Positions 22,629 through 33,380 of a stretch of DNA of 64,000 nt are shown here, one piece after another. The notes beneath the pieces were generated by a model. That model searched no databases, had not been told where the DNA came from, and worked only from the letters and a program-made list of their open reading frames with translations. The stretch comes from Rhexocercosporidium sp. MPI-PUGE-AT-0058 (taxonomy: Eukaryota; Ascomycota; Leotiomycetes; Helotiales). A program made the translations under genes and the position numbers. The number at the start of each line of letters is the position of its first letter. Positions within the stretch are counted from its first letter, which is position 1. Where the stretch lies: the NCBI GenBank assembly GCA_020746875.1, contig JAGTJL010000002.1:1798001-1862000 (forward strand). The letters are read 5' to 3'.

Positions 22629-24296
22629 TGTCTCTTCTTCTCTCCAAGTTCCCACCAACCCCTCCGCACCCTCCAAACATATTTTCTTAGTCCAGTCGAC
22701 TCCGGTTGGTTATTTTTATCACGCCGTAAAGCAGCAGGCGCACTAAACGGCAAGCAGAATAGCAAACGGGCCCGATATCCTGGACACTTGCAGGCCGCCC
22801 ATGCCCAAGACGTCTCTTCCCTCCCTTTAAGCGCCGGCTGCGATGCCAGCTGACTGGTGCTGAAAGTGGGTGTGATGGTCGGGCGTTGCATGCTGTTGAT
22901 GTGATTGGATGGCGGGTGGCAGGGGTGTGGAGGGGTTAAGCGCTGGCATTTGGAGAGTGGATCGCTTTCGTGGGCGGATGGGGATGGCGGATAGCTCTGT
23001 TTGCTACTACTGTACGGGATTGAACGAGAGATGTACTAATGGGGCTGGAGAGTGAGAGTGAGGATGAGCGTGTCGGCGGTAACGTGAGTCCTGTCCGTTT
23101 GCTGATGTGGGATCGAGAGCCACTTACCCATCCCCAGCTGAATCCCATCTAGATCCAACCTGCCCATCTCAAGTCTTTTATTGATCCTATTCTGTCCATG
23201 CCCTCTCTCATCCGTTAATCCATTCATCTCCTCTGAAGCCTGAAACGAAAAATCCCCAGCCAGATAAGCTTCATTTCCTAAACTTAGACACTTCCCCCGT
23301 CCGTCCATCACGTTTCATTTCCTTCCACGCGGGTTCCCGTCTGTATTCCATCATCTGCCCCCCTGATCTCCGTCCAATGATGCATCCATCCTCCTCCAGG
23401 GGCTGCTCGGCCAAATCTTGTTTCGAGAGCATGGGTTTCAGATTCGAGCTCGGACGGCAGTCAACGGCACGTTTCTTTTTTTGGTATCGTGCCTTTATCT
23501 GTCTGTGCTTGTTGTACCTGTGCGTACCTGCCAGTCCCGGTCCGTATACAGTTTGGCCTACCTAGTGGGCAAGCTACGGTAAGTACAAAATTGTGATTGA
23601 TGCAAGGTGAGATTCATGTCACTATCAGGCTATCAGACACGCAAAGCACAGTAGGTACCTTTCACACCGATACTTCGATACCCTACTCTAGCCTGTATCA
23701 ATCAAGCTTGCAGTACTTACCACACATGAAACTTATTACCCCTGGGGTGGGCGGTCCAGGACTAGACTGGTCCGCCACTCCGTACATACTCACATATCAC
23801 ATTCTACGTATCACAAGATCAACGCAGCACGAACGTGCCGTACTGCATATTGATCAGTAGATCGATGCACATATGAATTCGATTAATCTATTTTCCCTAT
23901 CGCTACAGTACCCCGGACTCCCACGAGACGCTTTTAGACTTTGTGCTGTGCAACATGTCTTGTGTTGTGTGTGCTACTCTGCTTTCCGCCCGGGTAAATG
24001 TCGCGATCCCCTCATTTCGAGGGCGCAATGGCTAGATGGTGCATTACCTAATCACTTCACTTCATTCTCTCCAAGCCTGTGTGGGCTAGTGCTAGAGAAG
24101 CTTAGATGTAGATGTGTCTCGGTGTTGCAACTGAGTAATGTAGTAGTATAGGTCTGAGAGTCATCCATTCCAAGCTCACAAGCCAGACTCGAAATTTCAT
24201 TCGTTATTACCATACATGCAAACAAGCTCTCCCGAGCCCAAATCCAAACCGACAGCCGTGAAGTCTCTCTTCTCTCTTCCCCTACATCCTCCCCTC

Positions 24297-25107
24297 CTAC
24301 CTCCTCCCCTCCCTCCCAGCAACAACACCCTCAACCCACCTCTTAAAATCCGCACAGAACCCCTCAAACGCCTTCTGCATGCCCACCACCCCCGCCAGCA
24401 GCGCAAGCAGCCTCATAGGGATCTCTGTGCTGACGAAGAGCGTCTTGCCGGGATGCAGAGTGCTAGCCTCGAATTTGAATGTGTGATCCCCGGAGAGGAC
24501 GTAGAAGATGTCGCCGCGCCAGCGGAATTCGCTGGGTGTGTTTGCCTGTGAGCGAGTCAGCCAGTGAGTAAGAGCGGAGCGTAAGTAGGAGAGAGGGTGA
24601 TGGAGAATAAGAGAGGGTGTGATTTGTTCGAAGCCCGTTTCTGTTTTGTTGTTGATGTTTCTCGCTTGCTGCATAGTTCTTCTTGCTCTGCTTTCCCAAG
24701 CGAGGGGAATATGTATCTTGAAGAGGAAGTCCTCCTCCAAGTAGCATATAAATCGAGATGGGATACAGTTATTACGAGAAGAGAAGAGTAAACATACAAG
24801 TACATTCACATTACTTGTAATCCCACCGAAGTTCACCGCCAGCTTCTCATTCACTTGAACCGGTCCATTGGGATACGAAGGCAGTCTGGCGATAGACTTG
24901 ATCATCTCGCTCTTCATCTCGGGCCAGTGCTCGAAGTCGAGGAACTTTTGGGAGATATGTCAGTTCGCTATTTCTATTTATTGCTTTCTTGTTCTCTTGT
25001 TCTCTTTTGGGAATTTGATCTAATTGGGAAAGTGTGAACACAAGACTTACGACTTTCCGTACTTCCTCTGGCGAGGCGTCGATCTCGATCTGTGCTGTGA
25101 TGGGCAT
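24297..25107 (-). CDS. SRPBCC (START-like/polyketide cyclase fold) family protein
   Basis: Three exons (25107..25051, 24944..24798, 24545..24297) encode 150 residues, the normal size of a single SRPBCC domain, a helix-grip fold that binds hydrophobic ligands. The protein starts MPITAQIEIDASPEEVRKV and runs across intron 1 into FLDFEHWPEMKSEMIKSI. It continues VNEKLAVNFGGI, FRWRGDIFYVLSGDHTFKFE and a C-terminal helix MQKAFEGFCADFKRWVEG. All junctions are phase 0. Intron 2 is 252 nt, a multiple of three, and has no in-frame stop, so an unspliced transcript would encode a longer protein. No signal peptide. Ligand and role are unknown. A decayed relative lies about 4 kb to the right. Confidence 0.85.
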
Positions 25108-25774
25108 ATTTCCGATTCATAAATTATCATGTAACGTTCTCTTAACTGCCAATGGATATTTCCCACTCTGGAGGTCAGTTACTGGTACTTAAATATCTGG
25201 GCAACGTCTTCGTCCTCTGGAGCGAAGTGGGTATTCAAATGAGTGCGGTCTTAGTTGGATCGCGATCGCTCTCGGAAACCAATCATGATGCAGAGATCAT
25301 CTCGCTACTTTGGCTTCTTGTCAGATCTATATTCCTTGCACGGGCTGGTTTGGGGCACGTTTTTACGATGGGGTTATCATCATTGGAGCCTCTTGTCAGA
25401 TAGCGGGGCACCATGGCATAATCACATTTGTAATTCAGCAAGACTTATGTGTGGGATTTCTTCGATTTCAATTTACTTTGCTGTCATGCTAGATTGAGAT
25501 TAGTGAACGTGAGTGTTCATGTTTTGAGCAGATGAGAGTTGCTCGGCTTCGGCGAGCAAAATCTTGTCCTATTTTGTACAACTTCATCCCCTTTTCTCCA
25601 GTAACGAAGTATGTATGCCTATACCAGATCCCATAAGTCCGAGAGGATGAGCCCTCTTGCAGTGAGCAGCTCTGTGCCATTGAACTACTTCCCATTCTCG
25701 CTTCCCACCCCATAACGAAATCGTTCACTGTTTCCTGTGATAGCCTTCCAATCGTAACCTTCGAGATGTCTACA
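25108..25774. other. Intergenic spacer, no gene seen
   Basis: It holds the promoter of the SRPBCC gene and the 3' region of the upstream BTB gene, both on the minus strand. Short open frames only. Confidence 0.6.
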
Positions 25775-26810
25775 CTAATTAGCAGGCAAGCGGAACCAAC
25801 CGCCTGACAATGGATCAAAGCCCTGATAATCAGGCGGTCCGTCCTTCTTGCTACCAGGCGGCCCTTTTTTCCTAGGCGCCTTCTTGTACGCCCGCATCAA
25901 ATCCGCAGCGAAGCCATCCAGCTCATCCAACTCCTTGCTGAATCTGAATGGAGTGACTTTGGTTTGAGCAAGGCGGGGAAACATGTCCACGGTGAATTCC
26001 CTGACGCAGGCATCTGCGATAAGATTGCGCACCGGATGACCCGGGGGAAAGACTGCTGCAAGCCGGATGTGCCCTGGTAAGAGAGCAGCCCGGGTCGAGA
26101 GTAGGATGGTTTTGACCTCCGCAACGACTGAGTCGAAGGGGCTAAGCAGCTTGATCTTGTCAGCCAATTTCAAGAACGCCAGAATATGCAAGATCGATTG
26201 TGCCTTCTCGTTCGTCTCGATCCCTCGGAATAGTTGGGTGTCGATGTTCTCTTCCCTGGACCATGTCGCGAATGCCTCATCAATATCGGTAGGAACTGCT
26301 GAGCTTTGGCGTGATGAAGCAGGAGTGGTAGCATGGACTTCAGGTGTAGTGAGCTTGACTTTGAGGTCAGTCTCACTGTTGTTGTTTTGACTGCAACTGA
26401 CCGGGGCATCTTGAACAGCAATATGACGGGTCGGAACATTGATGTGGGAGAAGTATATCCATTGAAATACCAACTGGAATGTCTCGGACGAGCATTCGTC
26501 AAACACTAGCTTTCGCTGTTCGCCTTCCTTGGTAGGGCTCTTGAGATATTCGTCGAAAAATGAGGTGAAGTGGCATAGAAGTGGCTCGGATAACATGAAC
26601 TCCTTCTCCCGAACCTGGATGGCAATCATAGGTCCATTGTAAAGTGTTGCTTTCCTAGATTGTTGCAAGTCAATTAAGACGATACTTGAAGAGAACCGAA
26701 AGCACTCACTTCTGGAATTCATCGGCAGGGAGGTCTTTCAACAGGGTTCTGGCCTCTACAACCTTCTGGCGCTTCACTGGCGGCTCACTGGTGGTATCCG
26801 AGGACACCAT
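25775..26810 (-). CDS. BTB/POZ domain protein (paralogue 2)
   Basis: Two exons, 26810..26710 and 26654..25775, encode 326 residues. Exon 1 starts at an ATG followed by VSSDTTSEPPVKRQKVVEAR, with a possible nuclear signal PVKRQK. The join restores DEFQKKATLYNGPMIAIQVR. The BTB fold covers about residues 45-120 (EFMLSEPLLCHFTSFFDEYL, FQLVFQWIYFSHI). A Ser/Thr-rich linker follows, then a helical block LAFLKLADKIKLLSPFDSVV and FRFSKELDELDGFAADLM. The C-terminus is basic and Gly/Pro-rich, ending GGWFRLPAN. The same helical block occurs in the BTB gene at 14166-15699, so the two are probably distant paralogues. Partner and function are unknown. Confidence 0.85.
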
Positions 26811-27689
26811 TATGGTCTGGGCTGAAGTGGCTTGGGTTGGATAAGAGGTTGTTATTTCCGTTTAGACGAGTGGGGGATATGAGGTCACTGTGTAGATGTC
26901 AAATTGAATGTCTAGCAAAATAAAGAAGACATAATGGTAATTGAGCACTCACTTAATAGTAAGCTGCACTACTCTTCCCAAGCAGGTGAACTGAAGATGA
27001 GGCAATGTCAGAGCTGAATACAAAGACGCAGGTAAGAGAGTGAGTGATTCCCGAAGCACTCAAAGTGCTTAGTGGCTTGTGAGTGAAGGGTCGTGGGAGT
27101 TGGTTTGATATGTGTATTGATATGTTATAAGAATCCAGCTTAGAGGAGAGTGTCAAGGTCGGTGGTTGCTCTAGACACCATTGACCTCGGCGAGATACAT
27201 GCCATGCGCGGAAGACAAGTTGTTGTGGGTGAAGAATTTATAGCCAATTGTTGACGTTAGGAGAGGTAGAGGGAAGAGTGAAGGGCGCTAAGGAGTAAAT
27301 GAATAAGGAAATTGGCAACTAGGAGCGCTTGCTTCTGGAAGGTCAGATAAGATCAAACTTTGAAGTCGACGCGATATCTGTTATAGTGCAAGTCAGAACG
27401 GAGAATGTGAATCAGAGTTCACTCCATCCGCAATGCTGTCTAAAGTCGCACACCAGTGTTAAACCATTCGACGAAGTGTATAACAGCCAAATATTACCTT
27501 TCGTTAGCAAAGTCCGATACTTTCAGGCACCCCAAAAACACATAGTTCCAGAATCGTCCTCAAATTATAGAGGGATGTATAAGTTTCAAGGAAATATCGA
27601 AATTGTTCCGCCCTCATATGCAACATCTGCGCCGCGAGACCGTATACAGCCCGAATATCCTACACTCATCCGCTTTGAACGCTGGCAGA
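26811..27689. other. Intergenic region, no gene seen
   Basis: The 0.9 kb lies between the BTB start and the 3' end of the SHR3 gene. A plus-strand frame of 130 codons (27329-27721) overlaps the SHR3 terminus and has no family features, so it is not called. Confidence 0.6.
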
Positions 27690-28406
27690 TCATTGCTTCT
27701 TCTTGGATGCCGATCTCGTGACATGGCTCCCAGTTTTAGGACTCTTTGTAGCAGCCTTCTCCTCCTGCTCCTTCTCATACTTGATGGCCTCATCAAGATC
27801 CTTGCGCTCAGCATACCACTGACCAGCTTGTAGGACCAGGACTCCGACCAGAACAAGGGCCAAAATAGTGTTGCTAGCAGCCAAAACCCTCAAGCTGTCC
27901 TCCCTCCCGATTGCGATATCTGTGTCTCCTTCTGGCACACCATAGATGCCCATAGTCACAATTCGAAGACCCTTAACGATGTTTGTAATGTAGACGACAA
28001 CGGCGATAAGGTATAGAACGAGGGATGCGCCATCGAAGAGGAGATTGGCCTCGGAAGGCTTGAAGAGCTTGATGAAGAAGCCGACGAAGCCGATAGTGAT
28101 TGCAATGTGGAGAATCCGGGCGATTATCGGGGGAGACGCGTGGAGGAACTTGAGATGGATTTCCAATTGATCGTAGTATGCGGCAGGTGTGGCCTCAGAG
28201 GTCCAGAGCAGAGGATAGTCGTAAGGGAAGGAGGAGAAGAGCATGCCTAGGAAGAAGAATACGGCTGCGGACTGTCAGTACTGATAGAAGTAACGGGGTT
28301 GATTGTCCTTACGGCCAATGATCATGAAAGTTGCAAACGAGCTAGCTCCGCCCTCTCCTCTTGGCTTCTCATAAGTCTTGAAGATTGAGATTTTGCCTGG
28401 ATCCAT
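27690..28406 (-). CDS. shr3: SHR3-type ER membrane chaperone for amino acid permeases
   Basis: This is the ER packaging chaperone needed for folding and ER exit of amino acid permeases. Two exons (28406..28313, 28264..27690) encode 222 residues. The protein has four hydrophobic helices, beginning at the N-terminus with FATFMIIGPVFFFLGMLF, followed by the luminal motif SSFPYDYPLLW that marks the family. Later helices include IARILHIAITIGFVGFFIKL, LVLYLIAVVVYITNIV and a helix near ILALVLVGVLVLQAGQWY. A charged cytosolic tail ends KKKQ, which fits a KKXX dilysine ER-retrieval signal. Size and topology match the family. The intron is 48 nt and joins in phase 1. Confidence 0.93.
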
Positions 28407-29055
28407 CTTGACTTATTCTACTTTGTTCTTGTGCTTTTGTTTGTCCTTAGGATGCGCTCGAGATGCGTGCGTGCGTGTGCTGTTGTGTCGTGTCGCGGAA
28501 GGTGGGGGTTTGGCGGCGAACCAATGATATCGACAGCAGACAGTCTTGACTTGAGCGTAAGAAGTAGGAGAATCGCAGCGCACTTGTGGCAGGGTTCCAA
28601 TTGCTGCGCTTTTCGTGGAAGAGGTTGCGCAGAAGGTAGATGGGAGAGGGGAATAGCTTCACTTCGAAACTGATGTTGAGCCCAGAGCGCAGGACCTCTC
28701 GCTAGCTGTCGTTAGTCCCCTGCCCTACTTAGGTACGCGAGAGATTGGGGGTCCAGGCTGAGATAGGCAGGTGGTGGTCCATCACATCCACATCCACATC
28801 CCCATCCCCAGCCCAGTCAGCGCAAAGTGTATTATTATCGGGAAAGGCTTGATTCTATTTCCTATGTAAATTTACGTAGTGTACATGGATGTACAAGTAC
28901 AATAAATTAGTACGAGGCATCTTCAACTAGCGCTCCCAGGTTAGGGCCTAATACAGAGATTTCTATATATTCGGCACGTTTGGCCCATCGTCTCATCACC
29001 ATTCTCTTGTTGGTTGTTTTGGACGTCAATTCTGTCGCTTCTCTTCTCTTTAATT
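28407..29055. other. Intergenic region with a CCACATC repeat
   Basis: Promoter of the SHR3 gene on the left. A short CCACATC/CCCATC repeat spans about 28780-28815. No gene is seen. Confidence 0.6.
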
Positions 29056-29747
29056 ATGATTAGTTCTGTCATCTGTTCGGCTGCAGGACTTTGCTTTGTT
29101 CTGGTCGTTCTTTTCCATTTCCCGACGAGGAGAACAAAGGAATTTGAAAGTCACGCAGATTGTCCCAGAGAGGAAACTAGTAGTCAGCACTTTTGCCTCA
29201 ACGAGGATCAAGGGAACAGCGGATGAAGTCTTTTCTGCTATTCTAGATTACAAATCGTATCCTACTTGGCCTCCTTTTAACGAGTATAAGTGGAAAGCGA
29301 CTGATGCAGAGGGTGTGCCTCTGGTAGGGAGTACGGTACTTTAAGGTAAGAGATACCCTTGATATTATCTGGAGTTGAAACATGAAGCATTTTATTGTAT
29401 CGTTAGAAATCAGTACATGAGCTGATCTCCTTCAGGTGACTGTTGATCTTACGACACGAATTGTTCCTATCTAGATGAAGGTCCTAGACCGTAAAAATAG
29501 ATTGGTTGCTGAGGAGAGCACTTCGTATCCGAATTGGCTTCTGAGATCAGAACGAGTTCAAAAAGTGATCCCTCTGGATGGAGAACCAGGACCTTGTGAA
29601 TACCGGACCCAGCACAACCTGTACGGCCTGGCGTCATATTACCTGCTCCTGACTTCCAGAGAGGATCCGGCAGAAATGCAAGAATAGCATGTTAGAGATC
29701 TCAAGTTCTTCGTCGAAGGTAGAATCCGTTTCAAGACGACAAAGTGA
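29056..29747 (+). pseudogene. Decayed SRPBCC-family gene
   Basis: Protein-like blocks of a SRPBCC protein appear in order on the plus strand: a hydrophobic N-terminus, LKVTQIVPERKLVVSTFAST, KGTADEVFSAILDYKSYPTW, FNEYKWKATDAEGVPLVGST, then a TAA at about 29342. After an intron-like gap ending CTATCTAG come VLDRKNRLVAEESTSYPNWL, EYRTQHNLYGLASYYLLLTS, and an in-frame TAG at about 29685 followed by HVRDLKFFVEGRIRFKTTK. The hydrophobic start and the main block are in different frames unless spliced. At least two premature stops and a probable frameshift indicate a dead gene. Unlike the intact SRPBCC gene at 24297, it has an N-terminal hydrophobic segment, so it is a relative of a different subgroup. 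Confidence 0.65.
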
Positions 29748-30218
29748 TGAGATGAACCTGACAAATCTTCAAATCATCTCTGTACACCATATTCACGTTC
29801 GTCTTTGAGTCGTAGAGCATGTTTTCAACTACGATCTTCTTTAAGTGGACGACATCTGCCTTTTGCTTCAAGTGCCGAGGATCCTATTTATCATTATCTC
29901 CTCAGGCTGGAAACACGACCACCTTCTGTCTAGTCGTAACTAACATGCTGCTAGGTTCAAACCCGCTTTCTGTCTTATGGGCACGTATCAAGAGGCACAA
30001 AGCGTCCTGCTGCTGAATTCGACAGTCCCGACTTGCTCTTGTCCTTCCTCACCCCCTCTACATGACCGAAGCCCGCTTTTAACTACCACCATTCCATCAC
30101 GAAAACGGTAAATAGAAATTAGTATCATGTACCTACGTATATAACGATATTTTTTAGAACTACTTCCTCGTCCTCGCGAGGTACAACGAAGAAATACAGT
30201 ACCATAAACACAGCAACA

Positions 30219-30961
30219 ATGTCTATCCCATCACATCACCTCTAACTCCATACACAGCTCCACCCGCAACATTCAAAGGCCACTGTCTCTGCGGCCAGGT
30301 CCAACAGAGCGCAACTACACCCGAAAGAGTCACAAGTCTCGAGTGATGCTGCTGTGTTAATTGTCAGCACCAGATATGAAGTGATAGTTGTACGTCCTTA
30401 TCCCCAACACAAAATTTCTTCTTCCTTCTCCACATTCCTCGCCCTCCACTGCAAGAAAGAACAAAAAAAGAGCAAAAGACTATACTAACATACCTCCAGC
30501 TCTCCACACCAAGATCTTCAAGAAAGATATCAGAGTCTCCGATCCCACAAAACGTTACAGAGGCACCGGCACCATCCAACCTAGCAGCACAACAGCCTCA
30601 TCCGCATTAACCGGCATCTTCGCAGCCTGGCGCCATTTCTGCAGTAATTCTAGGTCGGCGTCCGCGCATGACGCAGAGTCATATTCGAGCGTGGTAGATA
30701 ATGGTCCGAATTATATGCGTGTTAGGGCACCTGGTGATGATTTAAAGCAAAAGATTGGGCTTCCGGTATGTAGTTCTTTTTCACAAGTTTGCTAGGCTTA
30801 CGAGAGAAAGAGAGGGGAAGAGGAGAGAATATTGATCAGAAGGGCTAATCTTGAAGCAGATTCTGGAACAGTGGACGACTTTTAAGATGAATGGAGTTCC
30901 TGCCACAGCTCTTGATAGCAAGGAGATGAAGAGTTACGACGAGGAAGCCCCGAAGAAGTGA
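30219..30961 (+). pseudogene. Decayed glutathione-dependent formaldehyde-activating (GFA/CENP-V) family gene
   Basis: Blocks of the small zinc-binding GFA family are recognisable. GHCLCGQVQQSATTPERV matches the N-terminal G-x-C-x-C-G motif, but a TGA replaces the next residue just before CCCVNC. Later blocks are FKKDIRVSDPTKRYRGTGTI, HFCSNSRSASAHDAESYSSV (the usual FCSNCG-like zinc motif with its second Cys changed), and after an intron-like gap ILEQWTTFKMNGVPATALDS to a TGA at 30959. The ATG at 30219 is out of frame with the first block, so a frameshift is also present. Stop, frameshift and a lost zinc-ligand Cys make it a pseudogene. Confidence 0.7.
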
Positions 30962-31634
30962 AGGTTGGGAATTAGGTTGACGATATTTGTTTCGAGACAC
31001 TGAGATATACCGTGGAAGCTATGAGCTGTCGATTGCTGTATAAAATTGCATGGAGGGGGGTTCTGTTTTTGCATACAACTCGGATTAAATCAAGAGTTTT
31101 ACTTACGTACTACCTGCTGCCTGCTTCAAGCTCCTCCAGTGTTCCTGTGCTTTACTGTGTGTATACATGCTTGTTTTACTCCAACATGCAAGATGATTCC
31201 GCTTTCAGGCTCCTGTGCTCGTTCACAGCAGATTCACTCTTTCCTTTAGGACTTGTGAAGTGCTATCTATGACTTTACTTCCTTTAAGTCAGAGAGAGAT
31301 ATTTACAAACTGCTTCACCAACAAACGGATCAAGTCAACTGTAATATATGCTTAAGTCTCACGTCTCAGATCTGTGTCATGTCATGGAAAGCGAGAAAGG
31401 TCATGATAGGTTTATTCCATTCCTAATTTGTAAGAGCCGTGAAGAAAGTGCCAAATTCCCTTCGGAAGTAGTGACGTATCTGCCATCTATCCCATTTGCA
31501 GTGCATACAGAAACAAGAAGATCCTCCCTCACTCATGTAGAGTAACGCCAGCCATTCCACACCTTGTGATTGCATTCCTAGGTTGCCACCGAGTGTCGCC
31601 CTCAAATTGGAAAAAAGTAAGAGCAATAACCCGA
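30962..31634. other. Intergenic region between converging units, no gene seen
   Basis: Short open frames only. It lies between the decayed GFA gene and the 3' end of a minus-strand gene. Confidence 0.6.
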
Positions 31635-33380
31635 TCAATCAACGAAATCAGCATCCCACTCCATACGATCACCCTTTTGAGGAACGTAGACAACAAGTCT
31701 CGAGGCTGGAAAATCCTTTTCGCCGAGCTCCTTGCGGATAGTATCCATCTCAGTCTCCATCTGCATCTCGAAGAATGTCAACTGTGATTTGCTCATGCTG
31801 ATATTATCGGAGGCACGAACGGGGACCAAGGAGAAGTGCTTGAGCGAGTACTTGTGGCCGACGGGGTTAATCTTGTGGTCACCTGGGACGTAGAAGTTGA
31901 GGGAGCGGAGGTTTGGGAAGCGGCGGATGGTGGTGCGGACGTGGAGGGAGGAGAAGAGAGTCTTGACGTTCTTGGTTGCCCATTCGGTGTACTCGTCGGG
32001 GTCGGTGCATGGGGGAAGGGAGATGTTCAGGACGAGATTCTCGATCTTCTTGAACAAAGCTGGGACCTTGCCGGGGGTGGGGAAGGATGGGAGTGCCTCG
32101 TACTTGCGTTGGAAGGCTCGGACTTGCTGCTCGAACTCGAGGCCGGTGATCATACCGTTCTTGACGCAGGTGACTGAGGGCTCTTCACCAAGACTGAAGG
32201 TTGGGTATTGGTATTGAGATGGGTTACCAATCTGCAACCTGGTGGATCATAAGTCAGCTATCATCCCGAAGAAGAAAACTTGCTACTCGAGCTCATGAGG
32301 AGGTACATACTTGAACATGTCAGCAGCAAAGTTGACGTAGAACTTTTGTTTTCCGATACGACCTGGAAGGACCTGTCGAGCAGGCTCAGCTGGTAGGAAG
32401 GGGTGAGTTGGAGGTGGAGTATCGCAGTAGCCAACAACGTGACCAGCAAGGACTGGGATGGCACCGAAGAGAATCACATGAGTTGGGTCTTCCTTGCCAT
32501 TAGGTCGTGTGTCGTCTCTATCGACTCCTCCGTTGACTTGATTGACTCCATGACCTCCATTGCCAGCAGAGCCAGCATTGCCTCCAAATAGTCCCGGGGG
32601 TCCTGGGTTTGGATTGACCGGAACAGTGTTGGTGAGGGTACCAGTGTTTGTATTATTTCCACCAAGAACGTGTCCAGGTCCATACTGTCCGAACCCACCA
32701 CCATGGTTAGCAGCTGGAACATTGAGCCAAGCAACTGGAGCGGCAGCAACAACATTCTGATTACCAGGAGCGAACCAACCAGGAGGAGCGGGAGCAGGAC
32801 CATGAACCGCATTTAGAGCAGGAGCAGGAACGAAAGGAGCAACCCAAACAGGAAGAGGAGCCTCGCGATCAAATCTGTCAAAGCTCTCCAAGACCTCGAA
32901 GTATCTCAAGCCAATGGCTCTCGCACCAGACGTCGCGTGCAAGAGGGCTGGGAGCTTGGGGAGTGGGTAGACCATGTTGATGGCGTGGTTCTCGACGACG
33001 ATGTGGATGGTGGCCGGGTTGTCGAAACATACGTTCTCCCAGACCTCGTCTTGAATCTCAGCGGGGAGGCTCGCGAAGACGTAGAAATCGACGAGGGGCT
33101 TGCCGGCGCGGTTGCTATTCAAGGAATTAGCATGTTTGGATTTCAATTCCTCGGGATCAGGACAGAGAATTTGGACTCCAGATACTAGATTAGGGAGAAA
33201 TCAGGGGTGCGAAGATACATACCGTGATGGAGAGGTGGGTGTACCAGCGGTGGCCTTCTTGGCTTTGGAGAACTTATCTTCGGGGAGCGTGTACTTGGAC
33301 TTGCGCTTGAGCTTTGGGTTGTCGTCCTTCTTTCTCTTGAGTGCCTCGGTAAGCATGCTTGGTTGAGTTTGAGTACTCAT
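31635..33380 (-). CDS. 2EXR-domain protein with Gly/Asn/Pro-rich insert
   Basis: Three exons (33380..33223, 33114..32311, 32238..31635) encode 521 residues. A basic N-terminus (KRKKDDNPKLKRKSKY) precedes a 2EXR domain, a fungal F-box-like module: FYVFASLPAEIQDEVWENVC, then TIHIVVENHAINMVYPLPKL and LHATSGARAIGLRYFEVLE. An Ala/Pro/Gly/Asn-rich low-complexity insert (about residues 145-255) follows, then a long C-terminal region with IGKQKFYVNFAADMFK, helical charged blocks and MEWDADFVD at the end. 2EXR proteins are expanded in many filamentous ascomycetes; their function is unknown. An in-frame ATG at 33434 could add 18 residues; the 33380 start has the better context. A second 2EXR gene lies at 59006-61365. 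Confidence 0.83.

Larger units (their letters stand above)
21533..24296. other. Gene-poor region with simple repeats
   Basis: No gene is supported over 2.8 kb. The left side is probably the 3' untranslated region of the Ser/Pro-rich gene. It contains an ATCA microsatellite and a GTACAGTTCA-type repeat, listed separately. Open frames up to 154 codons on either strand are low-complexity and unsupported. Confidence 0.55.

Noticed and set aside
22427..22891. Minus-strand open frame of 154 codons
   Set aside because: Low-complexity, overlaps simple repeats, no family features and no splice continuation.
27329..27721. Plus-strand open frame of 130 codons next to SHR3
   Set aside because: It overlaps the SHR3 C-terminal coding region in antisense and shows no family resemblance.
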